A stretch of 64,000 bases of DNA, taken from positions 124,001-188,000 of the forward strand of contig JBJKVO010000001.1 in assembly GCA_045562555.1 (NCBI GenBank), read 5' to 3'. The stretch comes from UBA2588 sp002339805. Its GTDB lineage: Bacteria > Chloroflexota > Dehalococcoidia > Lucifugimonadales > UBA3495. The notes under the pieces were generated by a model. The model was not told the DNA's origin, made no database searches, and saw only the letters and a program-made list of their open reading frames with translations. Positions within the stretch are counted from its first letter, which is position 1. Every line of letters starts with the position of its first letter. The position numbers and the translations under genes were made by a program. This document shows, one piece after another, positions 35,674 to 45,221 of this stretch.

Positions 35674-36924
35674 ATGAAAAAACTTCAAAGCATAATTAGG
35701 CGTCTAAAATATCCGGGCTGGACAGTATTTTTATTATCTTTCTGCAACTTGATAGTAGAGGGTGGTGCGAAGAATGCTGAATCAGTGTTTTATTTAGCTT
35801 TAAAAAACGGCTTTAAAACTGGAGCCACGGTCACATCGCTGGTTTTTTCTCTTGGTGGATTATTTGGAGCTATAGCATCACCATTACTTGGCCGATTACT
35901 CGACAAGTTAGGGCCCAAACGCTTTTTTGTGCTAGCAGGGATAATTATTTTTGTAGGTTGGCAGTTAAGCAGCTATGCTCCTAACTTATGGTATTTATAT
36001 ATTTTTTATAGTTTTATAGCTGCTGTAGGTCACACGTCAGTGTCATCATTTACGGCAATGGCCACTTTATCACCTTGGTTCCCAACTAGTAGAGGGACGG
36101 TTCTTGGATTGGCAGATGCTGGAAATCCATTTGGTCAGGCTATTTTTACTCCGTTATCTCAAGCACTGGTTTTGGGATTTGGTTGGCGATGGTCATTCAG
36201 GATACTTGGTACAATTTTTTTCTTGCTTGTTGTCCCTTTGAATTTATTATTGCAAAAACCGTTGCTTAAAAATGAAAACTTACACCTTTCTGAAATGGCA
36301 GATTCTACTCCCAGGAAACAATCCAATTCTTTTAAAGCATATAAAATCCAGTCTGTTTGGTGGATGATAGGAGCGAGAGGCTTTTTGTCTATTTCGAATC
36401 AAATGATTCGGTTACATATTTTGGCATTTTTTGTTTTATCTGGTTATGATCAAATGAATGCAGCTACCGCGGTTGGTTTGATTGGTGCTCTGAGCGTGCT
36501 CGGAAGGCCTAGTTTGGGTTATTTGTCTGACAAGGTAGGCCGAGAAAGCATGTTCACCTTTGGTATAACCCTTCAGATAATAGCCTTATCTGTGTTGATT
36601 ATGACTAATAATATGAATAATTTGTTTCCAATATTATTATATGTAGCATTTTCCGGCCTTACCGATGGTATTGGGGGGTTAATTCTATCGGCTAAAGCCG
36701 GCGATATTTATCCCAGAGAATACCTAGGAGAAATCTTAGGTTTGGTTGAAATTGGACGAGGCATAGGAATAGCTGTGGGCCCTATATTAGGAGGTATTTT
36801 ATTTGACCTAAAAGGGGATTACTTGTTAGCATTCACTATTGCTATGGTATTGTCTGTTTTATCAATATTTTGTAGTTGGATGATCCGGGTTTTCGAAAAC
36901 CCAAAGATCAATTCTTTCCCATAG
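35674..36924 (+). CDS. MFS transporter (oxalate/formate or monocarboxylate-like)
   Basis: Major facilitator with 12 predicted transmembrane helices (416 residues). The loop 2-3 motif GRLLDKLGPKR and its loop 8-9 counterpart GYLSDKVGRES are both clear. The overall pattern resembles oxalate/formate antiporter and monocarboxylate MFS groups; the substrate is not deducible. The frame is open from ATG 35632, but MKKLQSIIRRLKYPGW at 35674 looks like the natural start; neither has a clear Shine-Dalgarno. Confidence 0.87.
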   Translation: MKKLQSIIRRLKYPGWTVFLLSFCNLIVEGGAKNAESVFYLALKNGFKTGATVTSLVFSLGGLFGAIASPLLGRLLDKLGPKRFFVLAGIIIFVGWQLSSYAPNLWYLYIFYSFIAAVGHTSVSSFTAMATLSPWFPTSRGTVLGLADAGNPFGQAIFTPLSQALVLGFGWRWSFRILGTIFFLLVVPLNLLLQKPLLKNENLHLSEMADSTPRKQSNSFKAYKIQSVWWMIGARGFLSISNQMIRLHILAFFVLSGYDQMNAATAVGLIGALSVLGRPSLGYLSDKVGRESMFTFGITLQIIALSVLIMTNNMNNLFPILLYVAFSGLTDGIGGLILSAKAGDIYPREYLGEILGLVEIGRGIGIAVGPILGGILFDLKGDYLLAFTIAMVLSVLSIFCSWMIRVFENPKINSFP

Positions 36925-36940
36925 TGAATGAGGAGGTAAT

Positions 36941-37291
36941 ATGCCAATAATTCAAAGACCATACGTTCCACCAGATGATGAAATTCCCAAAGATGAGAAT
37001 TTCGTAACTCCAGGTTCAGTGAACTCAGATGAAATTTCTGACGAACCTATAACTTTCTATGCTGATTCTTTGCATATTTATTCCAGTTTGTACTCAGCGG
37101 TCTTATTTTTTGGGGAACAAATGGAAGAACGGGAACCCATATTAAGAAGCAGGATAAAAGTCAGTCCACAAATGCTGAAAGCGATAGCAGTATTGGCTAC
37201 CAAACATGTTAAAGATTATGAAAACGCGATAGGCCCGATTGAACTTCCACCACAAGTATATGATGCTTGGGAAATCGAATCCGATGAATAA
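36941..37291 (+). CDS. DUF3467-like small protein
   Basis: 116 residues with a good GGAGG ribosome-binding site. The central and C-terminal part (FYADSLHIYSSLY, ILRSRIKVSPQMLKAIAVLA, VKDYENAIGPIELP) follows the DUF3467 pattern: a YAN-type strand, an 'SPxxxKxL' helix and a YExxxGxI ending. No function is known for that family. It is followed by an overlapping unknown gene. Confidence 0.75.
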   Translation: MPIIQRPYVPPDDEIPKDENFVTPGSVNSDEISDEPITFYADSLHIYSSLYSAVLFFGEQMEEREPILRSRIKVSPQMLKAIAVLATKHVKDYENAIGPIELPPQVYDAWEIESDE

Positions 37292-37781
37292 TGAAGATCA
37301 GTTACTGAATGAGGATTGGAGTACTCCAGTTGTAGTAACGCCAGGATCTGACAAATCTACTCCGGATGATTGGGAATGGAGGCGAGTAGGTGCCGCGATA
37401 TCCACTAAAGCTGAATACCATATAAATCATAGTGATGTTAGCAGGGTTACTTTCGGAGAATTGTGCGACGATGACTTGGGTGAAGATTCACAATTCAGGA
37501 TTAAAAAGTCAATTCCGATAGTGATAATTGATTCACTAGACACCTATTGGGCAGGAGAATGTAAATCTATGCTTCCTCTATCTGGGTTGAGAGTTCCTGT
37601 TTCTGGAGATACTATAGCGGAGGCTAAGTCTAAGTTGGCAACTGATCTAGCAGCACAATTCAGATTATTGTTAATATTGAATTCTTCTATGGCAGGTAAA
37701 TTAGCGCCAGGATTGAAACGTAATTTAGAATTATATGACTCAGTATTGGAGAGTCGTAATTCTGAGACCTCTGTTAAATAG
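37284..37781 (+). CDS. Uncharacterised protein with a HicB-like segment
   Basis: 165 residues starting at an ATG that overlaps the upstream stop by 8 bp; the frame is open further upstream (37239), but that would deepen the overlap. The segment IPIVIIDSLDTYWAGECK...VSGDTIAEAKSKLATDL resembles the HicB/UPF0150 fold pattern (strand, 'vsGdTxeEAxxxL' helix). No HicA-like toxin is adjacent, so it is not called a toxin-antitoxin pair. Its 3' end overlaps convergent proS by 8 bp. Confidence 0.65.
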   Translation: MNNEDQLLNEDWSTPVVVTPGSDKSTPDDWEWRRVGAAISTKAEYHINHSDVSRVTFGELCDDDLGEDSQFRIKKSIPIVIIDSLDTYWAGECKSMLPLSGLRVPVSGDTIAEAKSKLATDLAAQFRLLLILNSSMAGKLAPGLKRNLELYDSVLESRNSETSVK

Positions 37782-39468
37782 AATTCACAATGTGGTCTAT
37801 GGTCTCTCCGAGTGGAACACTATATGTTTCAAGTGTTTTTCTTAGTTTGATTTCACAGATATCATTATTTAGATTTCTGGGACTGACTATGACCTGTAAA
37901 GGGATACCGAATAGTTCAGAATCTCTAAATTTTACCCCTGCGCTTTGATCTGTCCTATCATCAAATAAACAAGTAACGCCGTGATCCCAAAGAGAATCAT
38001 ATATTGCGTGAGCTTTTTCATAGCATGTTTCATCATTGGCATTTAAAGCTATAAGATGTACCTGGTAAGGGCTAACATTTTTAGGGAATATTATTCCTTT
38101 ATCATCGTGGTTTGATTCTACTACCGCCGCTAGAAGTCTTCCTACTCCTATCCCATAGCAGCCCATTAAAGGGAATTGTTGTTTTCCATCTTGATCTGTG
38201 AAATGTAGTCCTAATGACTCAGAAAAAAATGACCCAAGTTTGAATATATGGCCTATCTCGATTCCTCGAACCGCTTCTAACTTACCATTGCATTCATTGC
38301 ATAAATGCATTTCGGTAACTGTTGAAATATCCGCTATTTGATTGACATGAAAATCTCTTTGATAATTTATATTGACAATATGTGTTCCTGGCTTATTCCC
38401 GCCAGCAGTAAGGTTCTTTTTAGTAACTATGGATGTATCTCCTATTATGTTTATATTACTTATTCCCAGCGGAGACATAGACCCAAGAACTAGGCCTTCT
38501 TGTTCGATTTCTGCAGTAGATGCAGCTCTTAATTCTGTAGCATTTAGTATATGCTTCAATTTCACTTCATTTATGTTTAGATCCCCGCGTATACAAACCA
38601 TAACTAGTTGGCCATCAGCGGAGTAGCAAAGTGATTTTAATGTTTGATTGGCATTAATATTAAGGAAATTACAAACTTCCTCGATAGTTGTTACTCCTGG
38701 TGTAGATATTTCTGCTTGAGGTGCTTCTGTATCATGATTTTCAGCGGGTAAGATCCCAATGGCTTTTTCGACGTTAGCGGTGTACTGGCAATTGGAGCAA
38801 GTGATTACAGTATCTTCTCCCGATTCGGTTGGATATATGAATTCGTGTGAATCTTTGCCTCCTATAGCTCCACTATCAGCTTCAGCCATTAACACAGGTA
38901 TTTCACATTTTTGGTAAATATTTTTATAGGCTATTGCCATGGATTCATATATTTCATCCAAAGAATCTTCGTTGGCACTAAAGCTATACGCATCTTTCAT
39001 AGAAAATTCACGTACTCTAATAAGTCCCGCGCGAGGTCTCGCTTCATCTCTAAATTTGGTTTGGATTTGATACAAGGTAAAAGGTAGGTCTTTATAGCTT
39101 TGGATGATGGATTTACTTATAGTAGTTACAGATTCTTCGTGAGTAGGTGCCAACACAAGGCCTCTTTGTCTTCTATCCTTAAGTGTGAACAAATTATCTC
39201 CAAAAGCTGTTGTACGCCCCGTTAAATCCCATAATTCTTGCGGCTGAATATGAGGCATTAAAATTTCTTGGGCTCCGGTTTTGTCCATTTCGTAACGGAT
39301 TATGGATTCTATATTTTTGATTGCTTTTAACGCTAATGGAAGATAGGAATAAATCCCAGCCCCAAGTTGATGTATAAAGCCTGCTTGTAATAGTAATGCG
39401 TGGCTAGACGTTTCTGCATCTGATCCTGTGTCACGTAGTGTCTTATAAGCGAGTTGCGTGAGCTTCAT
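37774..39468 (-). CDS. proS: Prolyl-tRNA synthetase
   Basis: Bacterial-type class II ProRS (564 residues). Motif 1 region LGAGIYSYLPLALKAI, motif 2 FRDEARPRAGLIRVREF (139-155), then an inserted editing domain of the YbaK type (about 220-390) and motif 3 with GCYGIGVGRLLAA. The C-terminal anticodon-binding domain is present. It is the last gene in the rpsB-to-proS run. Confidence 0.96.
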   Translation of the reverse strand: MKLTQLAYKTLRDTGSDAETSSHALLLQAGFIHQLGAGIYSYLPLALKAIKNIESIIRYEMDKTGAQEILMPHIQPQELWDLTGRTTAFGDNLFTLKDRRQRGLVLAPTHEESVTTISKSIIQSYKDLPFTLYQIQTKFRDEARPRAGLIRVREFSMKDAYSFSANEDSLDEIYESMAIAYKNIYQKCEIPVLMAEADSGAIGGKDSHEFIYPTESGEDTVITCSNCQYTANVEKAIGILPAENHDTEAPQAEISTPGVTTIEEVCNFLNINANQTLKSLCYSADGQLVMVCIRGDLNINEVKLKHILNATELRAASTAEIEQEGLVLGSMSPLGISNINIIGDTSIVTKKNLTAGGNKPGTHIVNINYQRDFHVNQIADISTVTEMHLCNECNGKLEAVRGIEIGHIFKLGSFFSESLGLHFTDQDGKQQFPLMGCYGIGVGRLLAAVVESNHDDKGIIFPKNVSPYQVHLIALNANDETCYEKAHAIYDSLWDHGVTCLFDDRTDQSAGVKFRDSELFGIPLQVIVSPRNLNNDICEIKLRKTLETYSVPLGETIDHIVNSI

Positions 39469-39502
39469 TGGATTGTCCTTATCCCCATCGTGTTTTTATA
39501 TA

Positions 39503-39522
39503 TTCTAACTTACGCGTTAGAA
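39503..39522 (-). repeat. Short hairpin at the ispG stop codon
   Basis: Arms TTCTAAC (39503-39509) and GTTAGAA (39516-39522) flank a 6-nt loop that includes the ispG stop. No U-run follows, so it is more likely an intra-operon structure than a terminator. Confidence 0.35.
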
Positions 39523-40640
39523 GGGGTGTTTTCTATTTCTTCCATTAGTGCTGCGAGCATATTTTCTTCTGGAACTACTTTTACTTTTTCACCTTTTTTG
39601 AATATTATTGCTCTGCCCGCACCTGCTGCTATTCCAATGTCTGCATCTTTGGCTTCACCAGGACCGTTAACCTCACATCCCATCACTGCAACTTTTATAT
39701 TTTTATCAGTCTTCCTGAGTAATGCATCTACGTCGTTAGCTAATTTTCGCACGTCTACGTCTGCTCTCCCACAGCTTGGGCATGCAACTAGTGTTGTGCC
39801 TTTGCTTCTTAGGTTTAGTGATTTAAGGATTTCGAACCCTGCCTCTACTTCTTTTACAGGGTCATCACTCAATGAAACACGAATTGTGTCCCCTATGCCG
39901 TCATAGAGCAGGACACCTAATCCCACTGATGTCCTTATTGATCCAGCAAAGGCTGTCCCTGCTTCTGTTATGCCTAAATGGAATGGGTAAGGCACTAATT
40001 TGGCAAGCCTCCTGTACGATTCAACTGTAGTTGGAACATCAAAAGCTTTCAGGGATATTTTGATGTCATCGAAGTCCATTTGTTCTAACAAGCTGATTTC
40101 CCATAATGCTGTAGCTATCATGTGATCAACGACGCTATATGAATTGCTTGTGGTATCACCTGCTTTCGGTAACTTGTTGACCATATCCATATGCCTGGAA
40201 AAACCTTTGGTTTTGCCAATTCCTCCTACAGGGGGCAAACTTCCGAAGTTGACACCAATTCTGATAGGAATTGATCTTTCTTTGGCCACTTTGACAACGT
40301 CTTTGATTTGCTCGGAATCTCTTAAATTCCCAGGATTTAACCGTAAGCAGTCTACTCCATTTTTTGCAGCTTCAATGGCTAATTTATAATGGAAATGGAT
40401 ATCTGCTATCACTGGGATCTTCACTTGTTGTTTTATGGATTTTATTGCTTCAGCTGCAGCCATGTCAGGGATTGCACAACGGATTATTTCGCAGCCAGCT
40501 TCTTCGAGTTCTTTGATTTGTTTAACAGTTGCTTTGATGTCACTGGTATTCGTCTTAGTCATGCTTTGTACAGTAATGTCATTTTTACCCCCGACTTTAA
40601 CATTACCTACAGATACAACACTGGTACTTCTTCTCATCAT
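39510..40640 (-). CDS. ispG: 4-hydroxy-3-methylbut-2-en-1-yl diphosphate synthase
   Basis: Fe-S enzyme of the MEP isoprenoid pathway (376 residues). N-terminal TIM barrel (VQSMTKTNTSDI, PVIADIHFHYKLA, CLRLNPGNLRD) and C-terminal 4Fe-4S domain with CPSCGR near 284 and GCEVNGPGE near 319. It lacks the extra domain of the plant type. Together with dxr upstream it shows that the MEP route is used. Confidence 0.96.
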   Translation of the reverse strand: MMRRSTSVVSVGNVKVGGKNDITVQSMTKTNTSDIKATVKQIKELEEAGCEIIRCAIPDMAAAEAIKSIKQQVKIPVIADIHFHYKLAIEAAKNGVDCLRLNPGNLRDSEQIKDVVKVAKERSIPIRIGVNFGSLPPVGGIGKTKGFSRHMDMVNKLPKAGDTTSNSYSVVDHMIATALWEISLLEQMDFDDIKISLKAFDVPTTVESYRRLAKLVPYPFHLGITEAGTAFAGSIRTSVGLGVLLYDGIGDTIRVSLSDDPVKEVEAGFEILKSLNLRSKGTTLVACPSCGRADVDVRKLANDVDALLRKTDKNIKVAVMGCEVNGPGEAKDADIGIAAGAGRAIIFKKGEKVKVVPEENMLAALMEEIENTPSNA

Positions 40641-40667
40641 TAAACCTTTTTGCCTTGAGGGTGATTA

Positions 40668-41966
40668 TCATCCACCTAGGAATGATTCTCCTAATATGAT
40701 TTTTTGTATATCTTTCATTGTAACAATTATGATCAAAGTTATCAGAAATACAAAGCCCATCGCGTGGAATAAGTTTTCTCGTTGGCGCGTTAATTGCTTT
40801 CCACCTCTGATTATTTCAATGATCACAAATAATAATCTACCACCATCTAGCATAGGTATGGGTAAGATATTCAATATCGCTAGGTTTATACTGATTATTA
40901 TGGAGAGTATTATTACTCCTTGGAGACCTGCTTGTTGCGCTACTTCCCCGGTAATTTGAGCTATTCCTACAGGGCCAGTGATTTGATTCTGGATATCATT
41001 GGTTACCATGTTTCTGATTTCATGTTGCAGTGCGTATAAGAGTCCCAAAGTTTGAGCGAATCCATCATAAACTGCTGTCCAGGGAGGATTAGACTGTCGA
41101 GTATACTCCTGGTCGATAGTATTAATTCGTATCCCACTGATCCATTGATTGCTCAAATCATCATATTTCGGAGTAACCTTAATACTTAATAAGCTTTTAC
41201 TTCTCTCAACTTCCCATACAGCTCCGGCGTCTTGAGATTCATTCAGCATTTTACGAAGGTCTGAAGGTGATTTGATAGGCATTTTGTTTGCATAAAGGAT
41301 TATGTCTCCAGATTCGGCTCCTGCTAGATCTGCCGGGGATCCTGAAATTATTTCCACTATTTGGACTCGACCGCTATTCTCAATTGGTACATTATGAGGA
41401 ATCATGCTGAGCGTGGCGAATACTATAATGGGATATATAAGGTTCATTAAGGCTCCAGAAAGCAATATTATGGCTCTCTGCCAAGCTGGTTTGCTCGCTA
41501 AACTTAAGGGCATCGAAGAATCCGTTTCCCCTGATAGGCGTACGAATCCTCCTAAGGGGAACAGATTTATAGAGTAGATCATATCCGCTACTAATAACTG
41601 GTTGTCTGAGATATAACGGACCTTGCCCTGATGTACTAATCCATCAAAGTCTCTGTCATTGTGAATTTGGGCAACATTATCAGTTACTCGATCTGCTTGT
41701 AGCTTGTTATTGCTCCATATTGACCTAATGTGGATAATCTGGCCTACATGAAGTTTGGTTTCCAGTGAAAATACGGTATCAGATGTTAAAGAAACTTCGG
41801 TTTTGCCTGTGTAAACTTTAAAAAGCCTTGGTGGATAACCGACTCCAAATTCTAAAGCTTTAACACCAAACCATCGTGCGGTAAATAGATGTCCGAATTC
41901 ATGAACTAATACCACTACTAGTAATACGCTGACGAAACTAATCAGAGTGATTATTAGACTGCTCAT
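40668..41966 (-). CDS. M50 site-2 protease (RseP-like) with an insertion
   Basis: Intramembrane metalloprotease (432 residues). The active site HEFGH is at 22-26, the second ligand in ILPIPMLDGGR near the C-terminus, and a PDZ domain in the middle (SPADLAGAESGDIILYANKMPI; key GSPADLAG). About 75 residues (53-128) are inserted between the GVGYPPRLF segment and the INLFPLGGFVRL segment, which are normally separated by a short loop. The position between dxr and ispG is standard for rseP. Its ATG overlaps the dxr stop. Confidence 0.93.
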   Translation of the reverse strand: MSSLIITLISFVSVLLVVVLVHEFGHLFTARWFGVKALEFGVGYPPRLFKVYTGKTEVSLTSDTVFSLETKLHVGQIIHIRSIWSNNKLQADRVTDNVAQIHNDRDFDGLVHQGKVRYISDNQLLVADMIYSINLFPLGGFVRLSGETDSSMPLSLASKPAWQRAIILLSGALMNLIYPIIVFATLSMIPHNVPIENSGRVQIVEIISGSPADLAGAESGDIILYANKMPIKSPSDLRKMLNESQDAGAVWEVERSKSLLSIKVTPKYDDLSNQWISGIRINTIDQEYTRQSNPPWTAVYDGFAQTLGLLYALQHEIRNMVTNDIQNQITGPVGIAQITGEVAQQAGLQGVIILSIIISINLAILNILPIPMLDGGRLLFVIIEIIRGGKQLTRQRENLFHAMGFVFLITLIIIVTMKDIQKIILGESFLGG

Positions 41967-43087
41967 GAATATTTAGTTGTACAGATTTCTAAAGTCTTGC
42001 GGGATGCATCGTTTATGATGTCATGTATGTCTCGTATATCTCGATAGGTTGTGTTGGAATGGCCATTGGACATGTGTTCGATTATGCGAGGTATATCAGT
42101 ATATTTAATTTTATGTTGTAGGAATTGTTCGACCGCTATTTCATCTGCTGTATTTACTACCATAGGGTGGCTTCCTCCCATTTGAGCCGCTGTTAGAACT
42201 GTGTTAAAGGCAGGATAGCGTTCATGGTCTAGGGGAAAGAAATTCATATTTATAGATTCCTTGAAATCAAGCCGTTCGAAATTTGGATTAGTAATATTAT
42301 CAGGATAGAATAAGGCGTATTGTATGGGAATCTGCATGTTTGGATTACTAATTTGAGCTTTTACTGAAGCGTCATCAAATTCAACAAGAGAGTGCACTAA
42401 ACTCTGAGGGTGGATCACAGCTTCCATTTTTTCCCATGGCATACTAAATAACCAATGAGATTCTATTATTTCAAAAGCTTTGTTGACCATCGTTGCAGAA
42501 TCAATAGTAATCTTTTCGCCCATGGCCCAATTGGGATGTTTTAGAGCCATTTCTGGGGTAACGAGATCTAGTTTATTGATTGGGATGTCCCTTGTTGATC
42601 CACCAGAACCCGTAATTATAAGTTTATGTACCTTGTTTGAACTTCCAATGCACTGCCATATGGCACTAGGTTCACTATCGACAGGGTATATTTGACCAGT
42701 AGATTCTTTTTCAATTTGTTTTATTAGTTCTCCTGCTACGACTAATGGTTCTTTATTAGATAATGCTATAGTTTTTCCTGCCTTTAAAGCAGCAATTGTA
42801 GGCTCCAATCCGATTAGCCCAGACGTTGCCATTACGACTATGTCCACTTCTGGCAAAGAACACATTTCTTCCAAGTTTAGGAAAGATACCCCCTTGCTAT
42901 TAATGGCTGAATTACGATTGCAATTCACATATTTGGGGCTGAATTCTTCTATCAATTTGTTGAATAAGTCTGTGTTATTACCAGCAGCCATACCTATGAC
43001 TGATAATTGATCAGGGAACTGCCTAACTATATCTAGGGTTTGGGTTCCAACGGATCCAGTACAACCGATAACTACTATTGTTTTCAT
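41963..43087 (-). CDS. dxr: 1-deoxy-D-xylulose 5-phosphate reductoisomerase
   Basis: First committed MEP-pathway enzyme (374 residues). NADPH-binding GCTGSVGTQTLDIV at the N-terminus, metal and substrate loops VDSEPSAIWQC and ALKHPNWAMGEKITIDSATM (20 residues). Normal length. One base separates it from cdsA upstream. Confidence 0.96.
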   Translation of the reverse strand: MKTIVVIGCTGSVGTQTLDIVRQFPDQLSVIGMAAGNNTDLFNKLIEEFSPKYVNCNRNSAINSKGVSFLNLEEMCSLPEVDIVVMATSGLIGLEPTIAALKAGKTIALSNKEPLVVAGELIKQIEKESTGQIYPVDSEPSAIWQCIGSSNKVHKLIITGSGGSTRDIPINKLDLVTPEMALKHPNWAMGEKITIDSATMVNKAFEIIESHWLFSMPWEKMEAVIHPQSLVHSLVEFDDASVKAQISNPNMQIPIQYALFYPDNITNPNFERLDFKESINMNFFPLDHERYPAFNTVLTAAQMGGSHPMVVNTADEIAVEQFLQHKIKYTDIPRIIEHMSNGHSNTTYRDIRDIHDIINDASRKTLEICTTKYS

Positions 43088-43088
43088 T

Positions 43089-43898
43089 TTAAGATATTGC
43101 CCAAAATATGTAATATGAGATTGGTAATGTAATCAATAATCCATCTATTCTATCTAATAGACCACCATGGCCTGGCATAAAAGTGCCTGATTCTTTTGTG
43201 TTCATAATTCTCTTTAATTTAGATTCAAACAAATCGCCGATTTGCGCTGAGACACCAATTGCAATCCCCAGAATTGTAATTTGCGCGAGTGTAGCTGGAA
43301 TCTGGATTAAACTACCTATTGCTACAGTTATTATAACCCCTGATACAAATCCGCCTATACTACCTTCAAGCGTTTTGTTTATGCTTATTGTTGGAGCGAT
43401 CTTTATTTTCCCGAATAGACTCCCAAAAATATATGCACCTGTATCAGTAGTAAATGTTCCTATTATCGTGAGTAGTAATATTTTAAGACCTATACCGATG
43501 GGTAGAGATGTTGCTTGATACAGTAGCAGTGCGTGAGAGAATAGGAATCCACTGTATATTGGTAATCCTATAGAATATGCGAGCATTTTGTATGGGTGCT
43601 GCTCCTTGCTATTACTCACTGTATACAGTGCGCAGGCTATGACCAGCATCACAATTATCATTGAACTAAGATACATGAATTTGGTGATGTCCGGAGAGAC
43701 TAATGCCGAGATCATAAAAACTATTACAAAGATATACGTTAGGGCTCCCGATTTACTATGCGGAGTCAATTTTAGAGCTTCGTAGGTAGATATTATGCTG
43801 ATAATCATGCAACTAATAATTACCCAGGCTCCACCGGCATATAGTATTATTCCTAGGATTGCTCCGCCGAATATTGACGATAAAGTCCTAGTCTTCAT
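43089..43898 (-). CDS. cdsA: Phosphatidate cytidylyltransferase
   Basis: CDP-diacylglycerol synthase (269 residues) with about eight transmembrane helices. The C-terminal family signature is GHGGLLDRIDGLL, with the catalytic Asp residues. It overlaps the uppS end by 11 bp, in the conserved frr-uppS-cdsA-dxr order. Confidence 0.95.
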   Translation of the reverse strand: MKTRTLSSIFGGAILGIILYAGGAWVIISCMIISIISTYEALKLTPHSKSGALTYIFVIVFMISALVSPDITKFMYLSSMIIVMLVIACALYTVSNSKEQHPYKMLAYSIGLPIYSGFLFSHALLLYQATSLPIGIGLKILLLTIIGTFTTDTGAYIFGSLFGKIKIAPTISINKTLEGSIGGFVSGVIITVAIGSLIQIPATLAQITILGIAIGVSAQIGDLFESKLKRIMNTKESGTFMPGHGGLLDRIDGLLITLPISYYIFWAIS

Positions 43899-44634
43899 GA
43901 TTGTTTAAAGAATCTATATTGCCAAATCTTCTTTGTCTAGCTTGAAAAGATGATACGGCTTCTTTTAGATGTTCTACGGTAAAATCTGGCCATAATGTAT
44001 CAGTGATATAGTATTCAGAGTAAGCTGATTGCCATAAAAGAAAATTACTAGTCCTAAATTCCCCTCCTGTTCTTATTATTAAATCAGGATGCGGTACGGT
44101 TGCTGTGTATAAGTGTTCTTCTATTGTACTTTCAGTTATTTTTTCTGGTTCTATTTGGGAAGATATGATCTGTTTTACTGCATCCACTATCTCTTTCCTT
44201 CCCCCATAATTAATAGCTACTATGACTGTCATGCCTGTATTAGATTTTGTGGATTCTACAGCTCGTTCAATTGCTATTCTTGTAGTGTTGTTAATGCCTT
44301 TTAAATCTCCGATGTGTATTACTCGAATATTTGAATTTATTAGATGGTCTAGTTTGTTACGTAATGTCGATCGTAATAAAGTGAAAATGGAGCGTACTTC
44401 AGATTTAGGTCTGTTCCAGTTCTCAGTAGAAAAAGCATATAAAGTGACATATTGAGTTCCTATGTCCGACATGTATTGAATAAGGCTTTCAATCGAGTCA
44501 ACTCCATGTTTATGGCCGTCTTCACGTTCCAAGCCATGTCCATTGGCCCATCTTCCATTACCATCCATGATAAATCCAATGTGCTTAGGCTGAGCTGTAC
44601 TCGTTGGTTTGATGTCTGGAGCTTGGTCCGGCAT
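43888..44634 (-). CDS. uppS: Undecaprenyl diphosphate synthase
   Basis: Cis-prenyltransferase making the C55 carrier for cell-wall glycans (248 residues). The catalytic Asp24 sits in IMDGNGRWA. The C-terminal signature reads RTGGEFRTSNFLLWQSAYSE; the family norm is RTSGE, so the Ser is replaced by Gly. About 15 residues precede the conserved start. Confidence 0.95.
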   Translation of the reverse strand: MPDQAPDIKPTSTAQPKHIGFIMDGNGRWANGHGLEREDGHKHGVDSIESLIQYMSDIGTQYVTLYAFSTENWNRPKSEVRSIFTLLRSTLRNKLDHLINSNIRVIHIGDLKGINNTTRIAIERAVESTKSNTGMTVIVAINYGGRKEIVDAVKQIISSQIEPEKITESTIEEHLYTATVPHPDLIIRTGGEFRTSNFLLWQSAYSEYYITDTLWPDFTVEHLKEAVSSFQARQRRFGNIDSLNNHED

Positions 44635-44636
44635 CT

Positions 44637-45221
44637 TTATATTTGCATGATATCTTTTTCTTTATTAGAAAATATTTCGTCCACTGCACCAATATGAGTA
44701 TCTGTCACTTTCTGTAGTTGATCTTGCAGTCGTTTTTGGTTATCTTGCGAGATCTCCTTGTTTTTCTCCAGTTTTTTAAGGCTGTCTATTCCGTCTCTCC
44801 GGATATTACGAATGGAAACTTTACTTTCTTCTGTGCGTTTTTTTAAAACTTTTACCATTTCAATTCTACGTTCTTGGGTCAGTGGAGGAATTGGTATAGT
44901 GATCATGTTGCCATCATTCGATGGATTAAAACCCAATTCGGATGTGCTTAGACTTTTTTCGATGTCTGATACCGAACCTTTATCCCAAGGTTGGAGCAGA
45001 ATTGTCTGTGCATCTGGGGTAGTTATAGTGGCTAATTGAATAATCGGGGTAGCTGAACCGTAATAATCCACCATTATATTTTCCACTAACGATGGAGTTG
45101 CCCTACCAGTTCGATAACCGCTTAAATCCCTGATTAACGCTTCAGCTGATTTGTCCATTCGGTCATCAGAATTTGCTATTATGCTTTCCGGATTATTCCC
45201 TGAATCAGTATCATTTGCCAT
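44637..45221 (-). CDS. frr: Ribosome recycling factor
   Basis: Splits post-termination ribosomes with EF-G (194 residues). The long three-helix bundle segments are visible: YRTGRATPSLVENIMVDYYG and PLTQERRIEMVKVLKKRTEE. I place the start at ATG 45221, which has GGAGGT six bases upstream; ATG at 45233 is upstream of that site. It overlaps pyrH by 11 bp. Confidence 0.95.
   Translation of the reverse strand: MANDTDSGNNPESIIANSDDRMDKSAEALIRDLSGYRTGRATPSLVENIMVDYYGSATPIIQLATITTPDAQTILLQPWDKGSVSDIEKSLSTSELGFNPSNDGNMITIPIPPLTQERRIEMVKVLKKRTEESKVSIRNIRRDGIDSLKKLEKNKEISQDNQKRLQDQLQKVTDTHIGAVDEIFSNKEKDIMQI

Noticed and set aside
36941..37781. Toxin-antitoxin module (HicAB)
   Set aside because: Only a weak HicB-like pattern is present; the partner resembles DUF3467 and not the small HicA toxin.
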